A DNA stretch of 49,856 nt from DASRDZ01 sp035652335 (GCA_035652335.1 DASRDZ010000076.1:1-49856), one strand, 5' to 3'; positions 7,163 to 15,184 are shown, counted from the stretch's first letter. Notes: a model not told the origin generated them from the letters alone. Numbers and translations: made by a program.

Positions 7163-8689
7163 TCAGTCGATGCCCGGTTGGGCCAGGCCGTGCTGCATGG
7201 CGAACATCGCCAGCCCCGCCCTGGTCGTGACGCCGCACTTCTCGTAGATGTGCACGGTGTGGGTGTGGACCGTCGACGCCGACAGCGACAGCTCCGCCGC
7301 CACGTCGCGCTTGGAGTCACCGGCAACCAGGAGCCGCAGCACCTGCAGCTCGCGCTCGGTGAGCCCGGCGGGCAGTCGCGGCAGCGGGACAGAGGACGCT
7401 CCCGCGGCGTCGAGGACTGCGCGGACGGCATCGCGTTCGAGGGGCATCGCGGCCAGCATGCGCGCGGCCTCGGCGAGGTCGACCGCCGGACGATGCGGTC
7501 GCGGTTCGAGCAGCGCGTGCAGGACGTCGGCAGCGGCGAGAAGGCAGGCCACCGCGTCGAGCTCCGGCGCGCGGACCGCCGCCGGGTAACCCGAGCCGTC
7601 GCCGCGCTCGTGGTGGCGGCCGGCGACGGCGCCGAGCGGCGCCAGCAGCGGTGAGCGGGCCAGGATGCGGCTGCTGTGGTACGGGTGCAACCGCACGAGC
7701 TCCCATTCCTCCGGACGCAACGGCCCCGGCTTCTCCCAGATGCCCGCCGGCACGGCGACGCGTCCCAGGTCGTGCAGCAGCGCGGCGCGGTGCACGACCT
7801 GGGGATCGACCGCATCGCGGTGCTCCGCGGCAAGCCGGGCCAGCTGCGCCACGCCGCGGGAATGGCCGGTGAACCATGGTGTCTTGAGGTCGGCGGCGTC
7901 GCCGAAGCCCGCGAGCGCATCGTCGAGCGCGGCGTCGTCCCGGAAGAGGCGCGGGCGCCCAGGTTCGGCGTCCACCACGGCTGCCCACACGTCGTCGGGG
8001 TCGGCCAGAGCCAGCAGCTCGTCGGGCGCCGCGAGGAAGACCGCTGTGATGTCGGGATCGAGGGCTCGCCCCGACCACCGCAGCACCGCGTCGACCGCGC
8101 CGCCGTGTCCCTCGGCGGCGTCGAACATCACCGCGGTGAAGCCGACGGCGGCGAACCGTGACGCCTCGGCGACGTCGCCACCGGCACGGCCCTCCGGCAC
8201 GCCGTGGCCGTCGTATCGCTCGAAGCTGTCCAGAACTGCGCGGCGCACCGCGTCGGGAAGCTGCAGCCGCGCACAGAGGCCGGCGCCCACCTCGCAGTCG
8301 GCGCGCGCGCCCTCGGACTTCATCCGTCCCACGCCGGCGACGCCACCGAGCGCCTCGAGCTGAGGGGCGTCGACGCCGAGGCCTGCGAGGAACGCGATGG
8401 CCTCCTGCGGCTGGGTAGGGTCGATCATGTCGCCGCGCGCGCGCACAACCACGTCGTCGCCGCCGAAGGCGCCGGCGATCTCGTGCGACGTCGCCGCGCA
8501 GCCGGCGAAGCGCAGCAGCGTCGCGTAGTACACGTCCGCCTGGGCGGGCGTGCTCAGCCCGGCGCGCCGGGCCAGCTCGGTGGCAAGGAGGCAGGCGCGC
8601 ATCGCCTCGCCGGGCGGATGCCCGCGGGTGAGGTCGCTGGCCACCGACAGCGCCGCCACGACGCCGCCGATGCCGACCGGCTCGCGCAC
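7163..8689 (-). CDS. HD-GYP phosphodiesterase-like domain fused to LuxR-type DNA-binding domain
   Basis: About 508 residues from a GTG at 8689. The N-terminal half carries a degenerate HD-related region (LATELARRAGLS..., SFERYDGHGVPEG). A canonical HD-GYP block follows: HRAALLHDLGRVAVPAGIWEKPG, then LHPYHSSRIL and HHERGDGSGYP. The last 65 residues form a LuxR/GerE helix-turn-helix (LTERELQVLRLLVAGDSKRDVAAELSLSASTVHTHTVHIYEKCGV). HD-GYP domains hydrolyse cyclic di-GMP or sense related signals, so this is a predicted signal-responsive transcription factor. The start is uncertain: in-frame ATGs at 8770 and 8791 exist, but family members begin near VGIGGVVAALSVASDL, and neither upstream start has a Shine-Dalgarno. 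The longest version would start 2 bases from the island attachment repeat. Confidence 0.85.
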   Translation of the reverse strand: MREPVGIGGVVAALSVASDLTRGHPPGEAMRACLLATELARRAGLSTPAQADVYYATLLRFAGCAATSHEIAGAFGGDDVVVRARGDMIDPTQPQEAIAFLAGLGVDAPQLEALGGVAGVGRMKSEGARADCEVGAGLCARLQLPDAVRRAVLDSFERYDGHGVPEGRAGGDVAEASRFAAVGFTAVMFDAAEGHGGAVDAVLRWSGRALDPDITAVFLAAPDELLALADPDDVWAAVVDAEPGRPRLFRDDAALDDALAGFGDAADLKTPWFTGHSRGVAQLARLAAEHRDAVDPQVVHRAALLHDLGRVAVPAGIWEKPGPLRPEEWELVRLHPYHSSRILARSPLLAPLGAVAGRHHERGDGSGYPAAVRAPELDAVACLLAAADVLHALLEPRPHRPAVDLAEAARMLAAMPLERDAVRAVLDAAGASSVPLPRLPAGLTERELQVLRLLVAGDSKRDVAAELSLSASTVHTHTVHIYEKCGVTTRAGLAMFAMQHGLAQPGID

Positions 8690-8792
8690 GGCAGCCAGTC
8701 TAGGCGCGCAAAGGGGGGCACAGATTGCGCTGGCAATTCGGGACCAACTGGATCCGCCCGAGTCACCCATGTCCCATACGGGCCGGCTCATA

Positions 8793-8840
8793 TGGTGGTG
8801 AGGGCCGGGATCGAACCGGCGACACCGGGTTTTTCAGACC
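8793..8840 (-). repeat. Truncated 3' part of tRNA-Phe (left island attachment repeat)
   Basis: It is identical, base for base, to 21354-21401. Read on the minus strand it runs from the anticodon GAA through variable region, T-arm, acceptor 3' strand and CCA. At 8841 identity stops abruptly; the 5' half of a tRNA (D-arm, acceptor 5' strand) is missing. It therefore cannot make a tRNA and is best read as an att remnant. Confidence 0.8.
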
Positions 8841-9265
8841 GAGCAGGCGCCTCGAAGCTACCACGAGCTTTCCACGCCATGAGCTCAATTTCGAGGCCCT
8901 GCGGCGCCAGCTGGGGACCCGTGCTGCCACTCAAAGGGCGTACCAAGAGGCCGTACCCGCTCGCGGGGGTCGGCGCAGCCGACAGGAGCCCGGCTGGGCC
9001 GCCCGACCGGTGACGGAGCGGCCACGACCACGGGTTTCGGACGGGTCCTGTTCGCTCGACGCTCGCCAAGGTGGTTCCTCGGCCGGGCCAGAGGCCGCAC
9101 CTGCGAGTAAGCGGGCATTGCCTCAGCCACCCCCACCACTCATGGTGCACCCTCGTAACGGGCTCCGCGGCTGAACCTCCGGGGAGCCCCTTCCCCGTCC
9201 TTGCCTTGGTTCGGGGCTCCTCCAGCTCCCACCACCTCCGCGGCTCGTGGCCTCCTCGCCGGACG
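8841..9265. other. Gene-poor junction between left attachment repeat and receiver gene
   Basis: A stretch of 425 bases, where an integrase would be expected. I see no recombinase motif. A plus-strand frame reading LNFEALRRQLGTRAATQRAYQEAV for about 40 codons after the repeat is not recognised and has no start of its own. An 8-bp inverted repeat GGAGCCCC/GGGGCTCC (9183-9190, 9213-9220) could act as a weak terminator for the receiver gene but lacks a T-run. Confidence 0.4.
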
Positions 9266-9673
9266 CTACGCGGCCGACAGCATCTCCCGCGCCAGCGCGG
9301 TCACCTCGGACGCCTTGCCCCCCTTGCGGTGCGCCGACACGCGCGGCATGCCGACCGCCTCACGAAGGCGCGGATCGCCCGGCGGGGCGGCCGTGAGCAG
9401 GACGATCGGCAATCCCGCACAGTCCGACAGTGCGCGCAGGTGGCGAATGAGAAGGAGCCCATTCATCACCGGCATGTCCAAGTCGGTGATGACGAGGTCG
9501 AACGCGGAGGACTCGATCAAGCGGGCAGCGACCCCGCCGTCGCAGGCCGTCTCCACCTCGAAGCCCTGGTGCTCGAGGAGGAGCCGGAGAGCCTCTCGAC
9601 AACAGGTGTCATCATCGACCACCATCACGCGCCGCCTCGGCGGTTCGCGATCCGTCAGAGGGACTCTCTCCAT
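9266..9673 (-). CDS. Single-domain response regulator (CheY-like receiver)
   Basis: A 135-residue receiver domain without output domain. Seen: acidic pair VVDDDT (20-22), phosphoacceptor Asp64 in DLVITDLDMPVMNG and switch Thr94 in LLTAAP. The usual conserved Lys-Pro of the fifth strand is replaced by a basic stretch (SAHRKGGKASE), so Lys117 or Lys120 would have to serve. Lone receivers relay phosphate or bind partner proteins. No partner kinase is adjacent; the nearest is the histidine kinase at 15884-17284 in the same island. The ATG has no strong Shine-Dalgarno. The far-upstream region is a repeat shared with the upstream region of the YggT-like gene. Confidence 0.85.
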   Translation of the reverse strand: MERVPLTDREPPRRRVMVVDDDTCCREALRLLLEHQGFEVETACDGGVAARLIESSAFDLVITDLDMPVMNGLLLIRHLRALSDCAGLPIVLLTAAPPGDPRLREAVGMPRVSAHRKGGKASEVTALAREMLSAA

Positions 9674-9838
9674 CTAGGTACCGTCCGCCGAGCTGCCCCT
9701 CGGCGGGCACGACGCGCGGCTGCCATCGCGCCGTTGCAGTGAATTGTCCCTCCGTTTGCTGTACAGAGGCTGAACGCCGAGCGCCACGTTCACGATGGGC
9801 CGACGGAGTCGCGCCACGGCCTCGTTGCGAGACCCGCT

Positions 9839-10012
9839 GCCAGGACAGGGCGAGGTCGGCGGGCGGGTGACCATCGCCGGCGACGTGCGCTCGAAGCCAG
9901 GTGGCCGGAGGAGGCGAACCGAGTCCGCCCACGCGGCGTGATGGCACTTGCGGAGGCGGGTCCGTCAAGGCCTGCCGGCACTGTCCTCACCTCCGCTGAA
10001 TGGCGGCTGACG
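9839..10012. repeat. Dispersed intergenic repeat, copy A
   Basis: It shares with 11967-12226, same orientation, an opening block (GCCAGGACAG...CGGCGGG...GACCATCGCC), a middle AGGTGGCCGG and a closing block (GGTCCGTCAAGGCC.GCCGGCAC... then CGCTGAATGGCGGCTGA). Copy B is longer because of extra sequence in the middle. Each copy lies a few hundred bases upstream of a minus-strand island gene, so duplicated regulatory DNA is plausible. Confidence 0.65.
9996..10012 (+). promoter_or_regulatory. PHO-box-like direct repeat (weak copy)
   Basis: CTGAAT at 9996 and CTGACG at 10007, 11 bases apart. It is the degenerate member of a set of four such paired hexamers in the island, each with one-helical-turn spacing as expected for a tandem OmpR/PhoB-family dimer. 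It lies about 320 bases upstream of the lone receiver gene. Confidence 0.35.
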
Positions 10013-10492
10013 CCAATCCGCCCTTCGACTTCTGGTCCACCCTCCGGTGCGTGGACCGCTTCCTGACCGCCAGCGGCTACGCCGTCCACCGTCGAGATGG
10101 TCTGTTCAGCGACACGGGCGGGACACCAGACGCCTGCAGCGGCCAAGGAGGCGTCTGGCACAACCTCGCCGAGCCAGTCTCCTCCAACCCCCAGGTCATC
10201 CCCGGGGTGCGCCTGCGGCGATTCCACGCACTCGTGGTCCGCCACCTCGTCGACAACCGGGAGCTCGCGGAGGGCAGAGGCACGACCTCGGCGGAGGCGT
10301 TCGGCGTCACTTGGTTCGTATGGGTTCCGCCGTCTCGTCGCCTGGGACATCGAGAATGTCGCCGAGGCGACGGCGCGCGAGGGTCCTGCCAGGGGGAATC
10401 GGCTCCCGTCACCTCTACCCTGGTGGCGACCGCCAGCTTGCGCGCGGTCGCCTGCCGCACCGACCTTGACAGCATGGACCGAAGGAGGTCGG

Positions 10493-11836
10493 CTACCAGT
10501 TCGATCGGTTCAGCGTCGTCTGCGGGTAGTTGCCCAGGTTGACGACGCAGGTCAGCACCACCGACGTCTGGTCGTAGAAGACCGCCTCGAGGGAGTTGCT
10601 GCTCTGTCCCCACTGGGTGATGTTCCACAGGTTCGAGGGCGCTGCGTATCGCGTCCCGTTGATCCACATCCCGCATGCCGACCCACCTGCCAGACTCACG
10701 GTCCAGTGCGAGTAGCAGGGAGCGGTGGAGGTCATGTCGACGCGCCTGTACCAGCTCACGCCACCTCCGCTTGCGACCACCGAGGGAATGCACGATGCGT
10801 GCGCGGTCGCGGCGGCGGTGGGTGCGGCGCCGATGGCTGTACCACCGCCACCCGCTACGCTGCTGCCGGCACCGCCGGCGTTGCCGTCGGTGCTTCCGCT
10901 CCTGTCACCGACATTGCTCGAGGGCGAGGATGCCAACGAGCCGAGATTGATCGGGCTGTACTGCTGCATGACGGCGAAGCTGCCCGCGAGGTAGGCGAGA
11001 ACGGCAAGGCTCACCAGCGTCGCGTCGAACGGTGACCTTGCCTGTCTGATCGTCGGCGGCTTCGCGCCCCGTGGTGTGACCAGGATGCGAAACAGCTGCA
11101 GCACGGCGATGCCGAGCACGGCGTAGACGACGATCGCCAGCAGCGACGCGAACTCGATGATGTGTGCTGCGCTCCCGCCATCGGCGACGATGCCCTGGAA
11201 CGGAGCGACGAGGGCCGAGCTGATGTGGAGGAGGACGTTGACCAAGACCGACTGTGACGAGGCTCCGGCTCCCAGGAGCATGGCACGGGCCGCGATCACC
11301 ACCACGACTGCGCCGAGGACGCACGCGACTGCGACCGGTGCCGCGCGCCGGGAAGGGGCGATCGGCCCGCTCGTGGCGACCGCGGTGCGCCGCAGCGGCA
11401 GACGCCGGATCAGCACCACCAGGCCCCAGCCGACCAGACCCACGACAGCCAGCGCCACCAATGACGCGATCTCCACGACGTGGGTGCTCGATCCGGCGTC
11501 GACGAAGCTGCCCTGCAAGGGTGCCACCAGCGGGCCACTGAGCCGGTCGGCGAATGCCAGGAAGAACGAGGAGGACGAGGGCGCGATCAGCTTGCCGAGG
11601 AAACGCACTGCCACGATCACGACGGCGAGTGCGACGAGCACGCGCGCGAGGCTTGCAGCACGGTAGTGGCGCTGCGGCCGCTGCTCGGCCGCCAGAACCG
11701 CCGAGTCGTGTGCGGCCGTGGTTGCCTGCGTCTCGTCTGGCGTGGCGGGGGGCGGATGGACGTCCTGTGGCGCTGGTTGTTCGGGTCCTGACTCGGCCAC
11801 CACGTCTGCCCCCGCATCGCCTGCGCAAGCCCGCAA
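10493..11836 (-). CDS. YggT-like multi-pass membrane protein with extracytoplasmic C-terminal domain
   Basis: Up to 447 residues. After a Pro/Ala-rich N-terminus (about 60 residues) come two related membrane modules. Module 1 contains LSGPLVAPLQGSFVDAGSSTHVVEIASLVALAVVGLVGW and module 2 SSALVAPFQGIVADGGSAAHIIEFASLLAIVVYAVLG. Both match the pattern of YggT-type proteins, so an internal duplication is visible. A further helix (VSLAVLAYLAGSFAVMQQY) leads to a Gly/Ser/Ala linker and an exported domain of about 115 residues with four Cys (ASCIPS, APCYSH, SACGMW, LTCVV), likely two disulfides. The annotated TTG start is the upper limit; a GTG about 11 codons later is also possible. Function unknown. 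Confidence 0.7.
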   Translation of the reverse strand: MRACAGDAGADVVAESGPEQPAPQDVHPPPATPDETQATTAAHDSAVLAAEQRPQRHYRAASLARVLVALAVVIVAVRFLGKLIAPSSSSFFLAFADRLSGPLVAPLQGSFVDAGSSTHVVEIASLVALAVVGLVGWGLVVLIRRLPLRRTAVATSGPIAPSRRAAPVAVACVLGAVVVVIAARAMLLGAGASSQSVLVNVLLHISSALVAPFQGIVADGGSAAHIIEFASLLAIVVYAVLGIAVLQLFRILVTPRGAKPPTIRQARSPFDATLVSLAVLAYLAGSFAVMQQYSPINLGSLASSPSSNVGDRSGSTDGNAGGAGSSVAGGGGTAIGAAPTAAATAHASCIPSVVASGGGVSWYRRVDMTSTAPCYSHWTVSLAGGSACGMWINGTRYAAPSNLWNITQWGQSSNSLEAVFYDQTSVVLTCVVNLGNYPQTTLNRSNW

Positions 11837-12177
11837 TGATGGCGACCCATCGATAAGCGCAGGCTAGCCTCTAGCGGCCTGAGTATACGCGCAGCAACGC
11901 CACAGTGCCCATCAGCGCGCATTCCCGGGAGTACCACGATCGAAACCACCCATTGTCCCGTCGGCCGCCAGGACAGAGCGAGTCGGCGGGTGGGCGACCA
12001 TCGCCCGCGTCGTTCCCTTTTGCGAGGTGGCCGGGGGCAGAGCGGTTCAGTGCAGCCCGGCGCCCGGAGCGCCTCGCCTCGGCGGTCCTCCGGCGTCGAC
12101 GTCGGCGGCGCCGAGTGGCGCGGTCCGGGCGCACCGTGTCTGCCCCCGGCGCGATAGCGCTTGAGTGGGCAGGTCCG
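11837..12177. other. Intergenic region with repeat copy B
   Basis: About 340 bases between the YggT-like gene and the small membrane gene, both on the minus strand. Most is repeat copy B. A short AT-richer stretch at about 11876-11960 could hold the promoter of the YggT-like gene. No ORF on either strand has a family match or a ribosome site. Confidence 0.4.
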
Positions 12178-12226
12178 TCAAGGCCCGCCGGCACGAGCCT
12201 CCCCGTCGCTGAATGGCGGCTGAACG
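11967..12226. repeat. Dispersed intergenic repeat, copy B
   Basis: Second, longer copy of the repeat at 9839-10012, in the same orientation. The first ~40 bases and the last ~60 bases are the best conserved, the latter ending in CTGAATGGCGGCTGAAC. Its end overlaps the 3' part of the small membrane ORF at 12178-12405. Confidence 0.6.
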
Positions 12227-12405
12227 GACGGGGATCCCGTCACCGAGATGGCGCTGGCCGGCGCGCCGTGACCGAACAGGTGGATGAGAACGGTGACCCC
12301 ACCGAGGTGCAGCGCCGCGACGAGACCCATGGGCCAGCCGCCGGCGGCTGCCATCACGGTGCTGAGCACCACCGTCACCGCCGCCATGTGCCGGGCCTCG
12401 GTCAT
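12178..12405 (-). CDS. Small membrane protein coupled to phosphoesterase
   Basis: A 75-residue ORF whose ATG overlaps the phosphoesterase stop (ATGA). Two hydrophobic segments: VTVVLSTVMAAAGG (about 10-23) and PMGLVAALHLGGVTVLIHLFG (about 25-45). The last 20 residues are encoded by repeat copy B and look unstructured, so the natural end may have been altered. Function unknown. Coupling suggests it works with, or is made in proportion to, the lipoprotein phosphoesterases. Confidence 0.5.
   Translation of the reverse strand: MTEARHMAAVTVVLSTVMAAAGGWPMGLVAALHLGGVTVLIHLFGHGAPASAISVTGSPSVQPPFSDGEARAGGP
12209..12225 (+). promoter_or_regulatory. PHO-box-like direct repeat
   Basis: CTGAAT at 12209 and CTGAAC at 12220, 11 bases apart. 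On the other strand it reads GTTCAG-N5-ATTCAG, close to the GTTCA-type direct-repeat units bound by PhoP/PhoB-family regulators. It lies about 370 bases upstream of the YggT-like gene, at the end of repeat copy B. Confidence 0.4.
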
Positions 12406-13574
12406 CGGCCGTACACGTCCCGGCCGAAGGCATGCACCGAGGGCAGACCGGCCTCCCCGAGATGCCCGTGGCCGTCCGACCCTCCTGCTCGCACGCCGAG
12501 CAGGTCTTCGACGGTGCGGAGAAGCGAGTAGTGGTTGTAGGCCACGTCGCTGACCCGGCCTCCTGCGACCAGCGGTGACACGACGACGGCACCGACGCGG
12601 CCGCCCCCGGGCCCGGTCTGCCCGGGCTCCTGCACATTCGGACCCCGCGGCTCATCGCAGCACGCGCTGGCATCGCCATTCTCCGCTTCGTCGAACGTGA
12701 CCACGAGCATCCCGTCCTGCTGGAAGGCGGGTGATCGCAGGATCAGTGGCACGTAGCGCGACAGCCACGGTTCGACCGCGCCGCCTCCGCCGTCGTGAGT
12801 CCCGGAGACATTGAGGCCGGCACAGGGATCGTCGTGCCCATCATTGCAGAGGTTGGGCACGACGACGCTGAGGTTCGGCGTGGTGGCCGTGCTCGCCAGA
12901 TCGGGGAGGAGTGCGCTCAGCGCGACCACGTTCTCGTCGCAGGCCGCCCGGTCGTCGATGATCGACCGGAAGTACGCGAAGGGGTCGTGCCGCGCCGCGT
13001 ACTGATCCGTGGCGGTGGCGTTCTGCGTCCCGTCAGCATGGCCCACCTCGGGGTGGCCGCACGTCGCCGCCTCGCGCCGCGGGTCGTTGCCCATGTCCTC
13101 CATGTAGCCCTTCCACGTCTCCCCCACCGCAGTCAGCTGGTCGGCGATGGTCTGGACGCTCGATGGATATACGCAACCGTCACCGTGGACCTGGCCCTGC
13201 GCATCCAGGCGAGAGTTCCCCGTGAAGGCCGAGTACGTCGTGCAGTCGCTCTGCGTCGCCGGGTCCGGGGCCTGCCCGCTGATCATCGCGATGTAGTTGT
13301 CGGCGCTGGCATGGCCGATCGCGAAGTACTGCCGCAGCAGGACGCCGCGGGACGCCAGCGTACCCCCGAGGTAGGGAACCGACGTGCCTGGACCGAACAC
13401 GTCACCGTACGATTCGTTCTCCAACACGATCACGAAGACGTGGTGGATCAGCGGCGCACCCCCTGATGCGATCCACGGCGAGGCGGCGGGGACCGGTGGC
13501 GTCGTGACGGCACATCCGGCGAGGAGGAGGGAGACTGCTGCGGCGGACGGCACGAGTCGCCGCCGTTGGGTCAC
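12402..13574 (-). CDS. Lipoprotein phosphoesterase (PF04185, phospholipase C / acid phosphatase-like)
   Basis: A 390-residue secreted lipoprotein. It starts at a GTG overlapping the stop of the upstream paralogue (GTGA) and has a basic N-terminus (TQRRRLVPS), a hydrophobic stretch and a lipobox LLAGC. The catalytic domain has the phosphoesterase-family landmarks: HVFVIVLENESYGDVFG, YFAIGHASADNYIAMISG, LSVVVPNLCNDGHDD, MLVVTFDEAENGD and the C-terminal RVGAVVVSPLVAGGRVSDVAYNHYSLLRTVEDLLG. Members hydrolyse phosphomonoesters or phospholipids outside the cell. Many cysteines suggest disulfides. It is the second of two tandem phosphoesterases; the frame upstream of the GTG to 13922 is a shadow of the paralogue. 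Confidence 0.88.
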   Translation of the reverse strand: MTQRRRLVPSAAAVSLLLAGCAVTTPPVPAASPWIASGGAPLIHHVFVIVLENESYGDVFGPGTSVPYLGGTLASRGVLLRQYFAIGHASADNYIAMISGQAPDPATQSDCTTYSAFTGNSRLDAQGQVHGDGCVYPSSVQTIADQLTAVGETWKGYMEDMGNDPRREAATCGHPEVGHADGTQNATATDQYAARHDPFAYFRSIIDDRAACDENVVALSALLPDLASTATTPNLSVVVPNLCNDGHDDPCAGLNVSGTHDGGGGAVEPWLSRYVPLILRSPAFQQDGMLVVTFDEAENGDASACCDEPRGPNVQEPGQTGPGGGRVGAVVVSPLVAGGRVSDVAYNHYSLLRTVEDLLGVRAGGSDGHGHLGEAGLPSVHAFGRDVYGR

Positions 13575-14566
13575 CCGTGTGCCGTGTACGGCGCCAGCAG
13601 TGGCGCGATGGACCCGCTGCAGGCGCACGCCGCGTCCCCGAGATGCGGGACCCGGTAGACGTCCTCGAGACTGCGCAGGATCCCTGCTTGGTCGACCGGC
13701 GTGTCGACGTGTGTCCCGCTGCGGAGAGTATCGCTGATCACGATCAGGGGAATGTGGCCGCCCGCCGCGCGGTTGCAGCATCCCGCAGTGGTCGTTCCCT
13801 GGTCCCACGTGACGATGATCACGCCGTCGTCGCGGTACCACGCCGAGTGCTGCACCTCGTCGACGATGCCGGCGAGCCAGTGGTCGGAGGCGGCCGTCGA
13901 GCACACCGTCCCGCCGTCGCACAGGTCGGGACTGATCCAGACGAAGGCCGGGACCGAGTTGGCCTCCAGGTCAGTGCCGAGCAGCCACAGCGGCACGACG
14001 CGCTGGCAGTTGGACGGCGTCAGCCGCAGCTGGTTGCTGTACGCGAACGGGTTGTGGAGACGAACGTAGCTGCCAACCACAGCTCGTGTATCGCACGCCT
14101 GCGGCAGGCCGTCCATGAAGGCGCGCCAACCAACGGACCTCTTGGCGATCTGGTCGATGAACGTGGGTGCATACCCGATGTCGCACGTCGCGCAGTCCGT
14201 CGAGAAGCCGCCGGTCGTTCCCGTGAACAGCTCCATGTAGTCGAGCAGCTCCGGATGTGCCGTCGCATATGCATGCGTGGCGGTGCCGTACCGTTGTGCC
14301 AGCTGGTTGATGCGTGGTGCCGCGGCACTGCCGGCGAGGTCGCTCACCTCGCGCGTCTGCAGGACGATGAGCATGACGTGCGGATCGCCGGTGTGCTGAT
14401 GGCGCGTGCCCGGAGTCGGAGTGATCTCGGCAGTCGAGGTCGGCGCCGAGCGCGGCGCCGCGGGTGGGGGCCCCCCGCAGGCTACGAGCAGGGCGGCGAC
14501 GGCGCCCGCCACCACAGCGGCCCGTAGCCGCTCCGGGACGCGGCCCGTTGCACCGACGAGGACCAC
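13571..14566 (-). CDS. Lipoprotein phosphoesterase, divergent paralogue
   Basis: A 331-residue protein from a GTG at 14566. The segment VPERLRAAVVAGAVAALLVACGG gives a lipoprotein signal with the lipobox Cys near residue 30. Family-like elements: HVMLIVLQTREVSDLAG in place of the usual V.ENxSYDxxFG, HPELLDYMELFTGTTGG, VPAFVWISPDLCDGG, VIIVTWDQGTTTAGCC and HIPLIVISDTLRSGTHVDTPVDQAGILRSLEDVYRVPHLGDA. The first metal-site motif is altered (no Glu-Asn), so activity may differ from its neighbour. It lies 30 bases from the divergent membrane gene and is coupled by GTGA overlap to the second phosphoesterase. No Shine-Dalgarno was found, so the start is provisional. Confidence 0.75.
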   Translation of the reverse strand: MVLVGATGRVPERLRAAVVAGAVAALLVACGGPPPAAPRSAPTSTAEITPTPGTRHQHTGDPHVMLIVLQTREVSDLAGSAAAPRINQLAQRYGTATHAYATAHPELLDYMELFTGTTGGFSTDCATCDIGYAPTFIDQIAKRSVGWRAFMDGLPQACDTRAVVGSYVRLHNPFAYSNQLRLTPSNCQRVVPLWLLGTDLEANSVPAFVWISPDLCDGGTVCSTAASDHWLAGIVDEVQHSAWYRDDGVIIVTWDQGTTTAGCCNRAAGGHIPLIVISDTLRSGTHVDTPVDQAGILRSLEDVYRVPHLGDAACACSGSIAPLLAPYTAHG

Positions 14567-14596
14567 GTCATCGCACGGGAGGAGCGCACGACGGCC

Positions 14597-15079
14597 ATGC
14601 CATCGCCACCATCGCGAATGTCCTGGCAGACGGACGCACCGTTGCCGGTCCGGCTGGTGCAGGCCTTCCTGTACACACTGACCGCGCTGGCCATGCTCGG
14701 TGTCCTGCTGGCGCTGGGGCTGGTCCTGATCATCGCGTTCGCACAGCAGCAAGCCGGCTTGAACGTCACTCTCGGCCTCCTTTCGGGCGCGGCTGCTCTC
14801 GCGGTGGTCAGCGCGCCGGCCGCGGTCGGCTACGGCCTGGGCCGGCGGCGGCGCTGGGCCTGGCTGGCAGCCCTCGTCCTCCTGGCACTGCTCGCCATGG
14901 CCACGCCCGCGGGGCTCGCCGCCATCCGGTCGGTGAGCTTCCTCTGGCATCCGCCACGCCTGCTCATCGCTGCTCTGACCGCCGTCCCGGCCGGTGCGCT
15001 GCTGGCCCTCCTCGCCCCCGGCAGCCGGCGCTGGGTCGAGCTCCACGGGTCGGCTGGACAGAGGAGCGGGGACTTCTGA
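14597..15079 (+). CDS. Hypothetical four-helix membrane protein
   Basis: A 160-residue protein with about four membrane segments: ALAMLGVLLALGLVLIIAFA, LLSGAAALAVVSAPAAVGYGLG, WLAALVLLALLAMATPAGLAA and LLIAALTAVPAGALLALLAP, separated by short charged loops (GRRRRWAW). No family recognised. It diverges from the phosphoesterase operon and ends about 60 bases before the regulatory boxes of the two-component operon. The first ATG (14597) or the ATG at codon 8 may be the start. Confidence 0.6.
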   Translation: MPSPPSRMSWQTDAPLPVRLVQAFLYTLTALAMLGVLLALGLVLIIAFAQQQAGLNVTLGLLSGAAALAVVSAPAAVGYGLGRRRRWAWLAALVLLALLAMATPAGLAAIRSVSFLWHPPRLLIAALTAVPAGALLALLAPGSRRWVELHGSAGQRSGDF

Positions 15080-15137
15080 GCCGAACGGTCGGCGGTCTCG
15101 GGACGACGCTGCCATGCCGCCATCCTGCCTTCCCTGG

Positions 15138-15184
15138 CTGAACGGCGCCTGAACCCGCAGGCTCCCCGTTCAGCACTGGTTCAG
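15138..15184. promoter_or_regulatory. Paired PHO-box-like repeats upstream of the two-component operon
   Basis: Two direct-repeat pairs in opposite orientation. CTGAAC at 15138 and 15149 (11-base step), and GTTCAG at 15168 and 15179 (11-base step), the last ending 22 bases before the response-regulator ATG. Written on one strand the units are GTTCAGC-N4-GTTCAGG, which resembles the GTTCACC-N4 direct repeat units of actinobacterial PhoP boxes. Autoregulation by the downstream OmpR-type regulator is the simplest reading. Confidence 0.6.

Larger units (their letters stand above)
9674..10492. other. Long gap: repeat copy A, 11-bp-spaced box and a possible decayed ORF
   Basis: 819 bases without a convincing gene. 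9839-10012 is repeat copy A (see the repeat entry), ending in the box CTGAAT-N5-CTGACG. From about 10000 to 10320 the plus strand has coding-like third-position GC (MAADANPPFDFW... HALVVRHLVDNRELAEG). The signal then appears to pass to another frame (YGFRRLVAWDIENVAEATARE) at about 10320, as expected for a frameshifted, decaying gene of unknown family. Overlapping minus-strand frames look no better. I do not assign a CDS. Confidence 0.4.

Noticed and set aside
8841..9265. Possible integrase remnant next to the left attachment repeat
   Set aside because: I looked for tyrosine-recombinase motifs (R...HxxR...Y) on both strands and saw none.
10000..10542. Plus-strand ORF MAADANPPFDFW...
   Set aside because: Coding-like third positions for about 100 codons, then the signal moves to another frame; no family, no ribosome site. 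Possibly a decayed gene, not annotated as CDS.
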